Source of the DNA: Phycisphaerales bacterium
GTDB taxonomy: Bacteria; Planctomycetota; Phycisphaerae; UBA1845
DNA: 6,573 nucleotides
Direction of reading: 5' to 3'
Assembly: GCA_030612785.1 (NCBI GenBank)
Contig: JAUWNF010000194.1
Span: 1 to 6,573 of the forward strand
Positions 5,402 to 6,573 of the stretch are shown here, in pieces. The notes below the pieces were generated by a model. The model made no database searches. It was not told where the DNA came from and saw only the letters and a program-made list of their open reading frames with translations. The first letter of the stretch is position 1. Every line of letters begins with the position of its first letter. A program made the position numbers and the translations under genes.

Positions 5402-5406
5402 GCGGA

Positions 5407-5541
5407 CAATCGATTCGAGCTAGTGCCGTGTTCGCGGCCACAGTTTCGTAGCGGCCTGCGTCTCGCAGGCCGAACGGCCGGCGGGGACGCCGGCCGCTAC
5501 CTCGGCGACGAAACTCTACAGGCAATCGATTTAGGCTACTG
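5407..5541. repeat. Structured inverted-repeat element with flanking direct repeats (MITE-like)
   Basis: The core (5442-5515) is closed by AGTTTCGT (5442-5449) pairing with ACGAAACT (5508-5515). Inside, GTAGCGGCC (5448-5456) is complementary to GGCCGCTAC (5492-5500). Two perfect hairpins sit within: GGCCTGCG-TCT-CGCAGGCC (5453-5471), and CGGCCGGCG / CGCCGGCCG with a GGGA loop, a GNRA tetraloop (5475-5496). CAATCGATT occurs on both sides at 5407-5415 and 5523-5531; the match extends to 15 of 19 bases (5407-5425 against 5523-5541), like a worn target-site duplication. No ORF is present. It resembles palindromic dispersed repeats of planctomycete-like genomes (recalled). Because it lies between promoter and gene it would also shape the cysC leader RNA. 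Confidence 0.65.
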
Positions 5542-5555
5542 AATTGGAGGAAACC

Positions 5556-6176
5556 GTGACAAAGATCAAGGCAACGAACATTACCTGGCATGAGGGACAC
5601 GTGGACCGCGGCGAGCGCGAGAAGCTACTTGCGCAGAAGGGCTGCCTGATCTGGTTCACCGGGCTGAGCGGGTCGGGCAAAAGCACGGTGGCCTACACCT
5701 TGGAGCACGCCCTGGTGCAGCGCGGGCACTTGGCCTACGTCCTCGACGGCGACAACATCCGTCACGGACTGAACAAGAACCTGGGCTTCTCCGCCGAGGA
5801 TCGCGAGGAGAACATCCGCCGCATCGGCGAGGTGGGCAAGCTGTTTGTGGACACCGGCGTGATCACGCTCACGGCGTTCATCAGCCCCTACCGCAAGGAC
5901 CGCGACGCCAACCGAGCCCTGCTCCAGCCGGGTGAGTTCGTCGAAGTGTTCATGGACACACCCATAGATGTGTGCGAAGAGCGCGACCCGAAAGGCCTCT
6001 ACAAAAAGGCCCGAGCCGGCGAGATCAAGGGCTTCACCGGCGTCGACGATCCCTACGAAGCCCCGGAGAACCCTGAACTCGTTATCAATGCGGCCGAGCT
6101 GTCGCCCCAGGAGGCGTCCACCAGGATCCTCGAGTTCCTGGAGAGCATGGACCTGCTCCCCGAACTGACGGATTAG
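5556..6176 (+). CDS. cysC: Adenylyl-sulfate kinase (APS kinase)
   Basis: Phosphorylates adenosine 5'-phosphosulfate to PAPS with ATP, in sulfate activation for assimilation or sulfation; cytoplasmic. The 206-aa product has every family hallmark: P-loop GLSGSGKST (36-44), DGDNIRHGLNKNLGFS (64-79), EDREENIRRIGEVGKLF (81-97), TAFISPYRKDRD (106-117) with the catalytic Ser110, and the lid KGLYKKARAGEIKGFTGVDD (146-165). The GTG at 5556 is chosen as start because GGAGG (5546-5550) lies 5 nt upstream. The in-frame TTG at 5544 would overlap that site. It stands alone: no sulfate adenylyltransferase (cysD, cysN or sat) is adjacent in view, although a partner could lie beyond the window. An intrinsic terminator follows 67 nt after the stop. 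Confidence 0.96.
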   Translation: MTKIKATNITWHEGHVDRGEREKLLAQKGCLIWFTGLSGSGKSTVAYTLEHALVQRGHLAYVLDGDNIRHGLNKNLGFSAEDREENIRRIGEVGKLFVDTGVITLTAFISPYRKDRDANRALLQPGEFVEVFMDTPIDVCEERDPKGLYKKARAGEIKGFTGVDDPYEAPENPELVINAAELSPQEASTRILEFLESMDLLPELTD

Positions 6177-6243
6177 CCGAACGTCTGGGACAAAGGGCGG
6201 CGTTCGCTCTTGTCAACCTGGAATTCGCGTGAGACTTTTCCCG

Positions 6244-6270
6244 AGGCCCACCGGATGGCGTGGGCCTTTT
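6244..6270 (+). terminator. Intrinsic terminator after cysC
   Basis: AGGCCCAC (6244-6251) and GTGGGCCT (6260-6267) form a perfect 8-bp stem around an 8-nt loop, followed by a short T run (TTTT at 6267-6270, partly in the stem). It sits 67 nt past the cysC stop and ends that unit on the plus strand. Confidence 0.8.
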
Positions 6271-6573
6271 CTCTGCGCCAACGTAGGCTGAAACCCGCGG
6301 TTCGATGGATTGGGTATGGGGCAGGCGTAAAAACATGAAGGACCCGAGTTCGCCGCTACTCGGATCCCCCATTAAAGGCTGTTCACTCTAACGAGCGAAG
6401 ACCCACAGCCTTACTGGGTGTATCGGGAGAAGGTCGGGGCAGCTTTAGGTACGCCGGGCTGGTATCTCATCGCCTCATACCGTAGATTGTCCGGGGTCGC
6501 GGCGGGCACAGACCGCAAATCCGTTACAACACGAACGCGCTGTCCCCGTCTGCGGCGGGGGGGGCGGCGCGAG
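6271..6573. other. Terminal intergenic region, no confident gene
   Basis: A hairpin with one C-A mismatch lies at 6340-6367 (GGACCCGAG with CTCGGATCC). A plus-strand frame opens after a TAA at 6373-6375 and stays open to the window end. Its start reads protein-like (LFTLTSEDPQPYWVYREK, then VGAALGTPGWYLIASYR), but no ATG or ribosome binding site precedes it. Only CTG at 6379 or GTG at 6418 could start it. After about 6490 the translation becomes Arg/Thr-rich and unconvincing. It may be a gene fragment. A G-tract of eight (6557-6564) lies near the end. Confidence 0.35.

Noticed and set aside
4548..5423. Plus-strand ORF of 291 aa antisense to the kinase-like gene
   Set aside because: It mirrors the opposite gene in a GC-rich frame, has no family motif, and the minus-strand product carries coherent kinase and signal-peptide features.
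6290..6325. GGTTCGAT resembling a tRNA T-loop
   Set aside because: The flanking bases do not form a T-stem, and no acceptor or anticodon arms can be found around it.

Overview
The window is GC-rich with compact protein genes and a large load of short intergenic repeats. It reads as a chromosomal piece from an uncultivated bacterium. Planctomycetota is my best guess, based on the style of the hypothetical proteins, the kinase-like lipoprotein and the palindromic intergenic repeats. This is an inference from recall, not a search. Housekeeping genes (hisS, clpS, folK, cysC) alternate with hypothetical genes. There are no rRNA, tRNA, CRISPR or transposase genes, and nothing indicates a plasmid or prophage.

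Layout: (1) Bases 1-268, minus strand: the first 89 codons of histidyl-tRNA synthetase. Just upstream of it lies a short coding-like remnant (285-434) that runs into a palindromic repeat block (401-471). (2) Bases 616-2887, plus strand: a likely operon. A promoter candidate precedes a 185-aa cysteine-containing hypothetical protein. This overlaps by 8 bp a 298-aa lipoprotein of probable LolA/LolB-like fold. Two further stretches follow, 2145-2583 (visibly frame-broken) and 2597-2887 (a short ORF with a good ribosome binding site), which look like decaying members of the same operon. (3) Bases 2888-3064: a non-coding gap between convergent units, with a nonamer tandem repeat. (4) Bases 3065-5354, minus strand: three co-directional genes in transcription order, a 410-aa kinase-like predicted lipoprotein, folK and clpS. 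A heptamer tandem repeat covers the 3' end of the kinase-like gene and most of the gap to folK. clpS appears to have its own promoter. (5) Bases 5355-5555: a divergent intergenic region with a promoter candidate for cysC and a highly structured inverted-repeat element flanked by direct repeats. (6) Bases 5556-6176: cysC (APS kinase), ended by a clear intrinsic terminator at 6244-6270. (7) Bases 6271-6573: no confident gene, only a weak open frame running off the end.

The housekeeping genes do not form one pathway: tRNA-His charging, folate synthesis, N-degron proteolysis and sulfate activation. The most interesting items are the kinase-like lipoprotein, the repeat element in the cysC leader, the heptamer array at a gene end, the broken distal part of the lipoprotein operon, and an altered specificity pocket in ClpS. 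I see no convincing new defence or mobile system.
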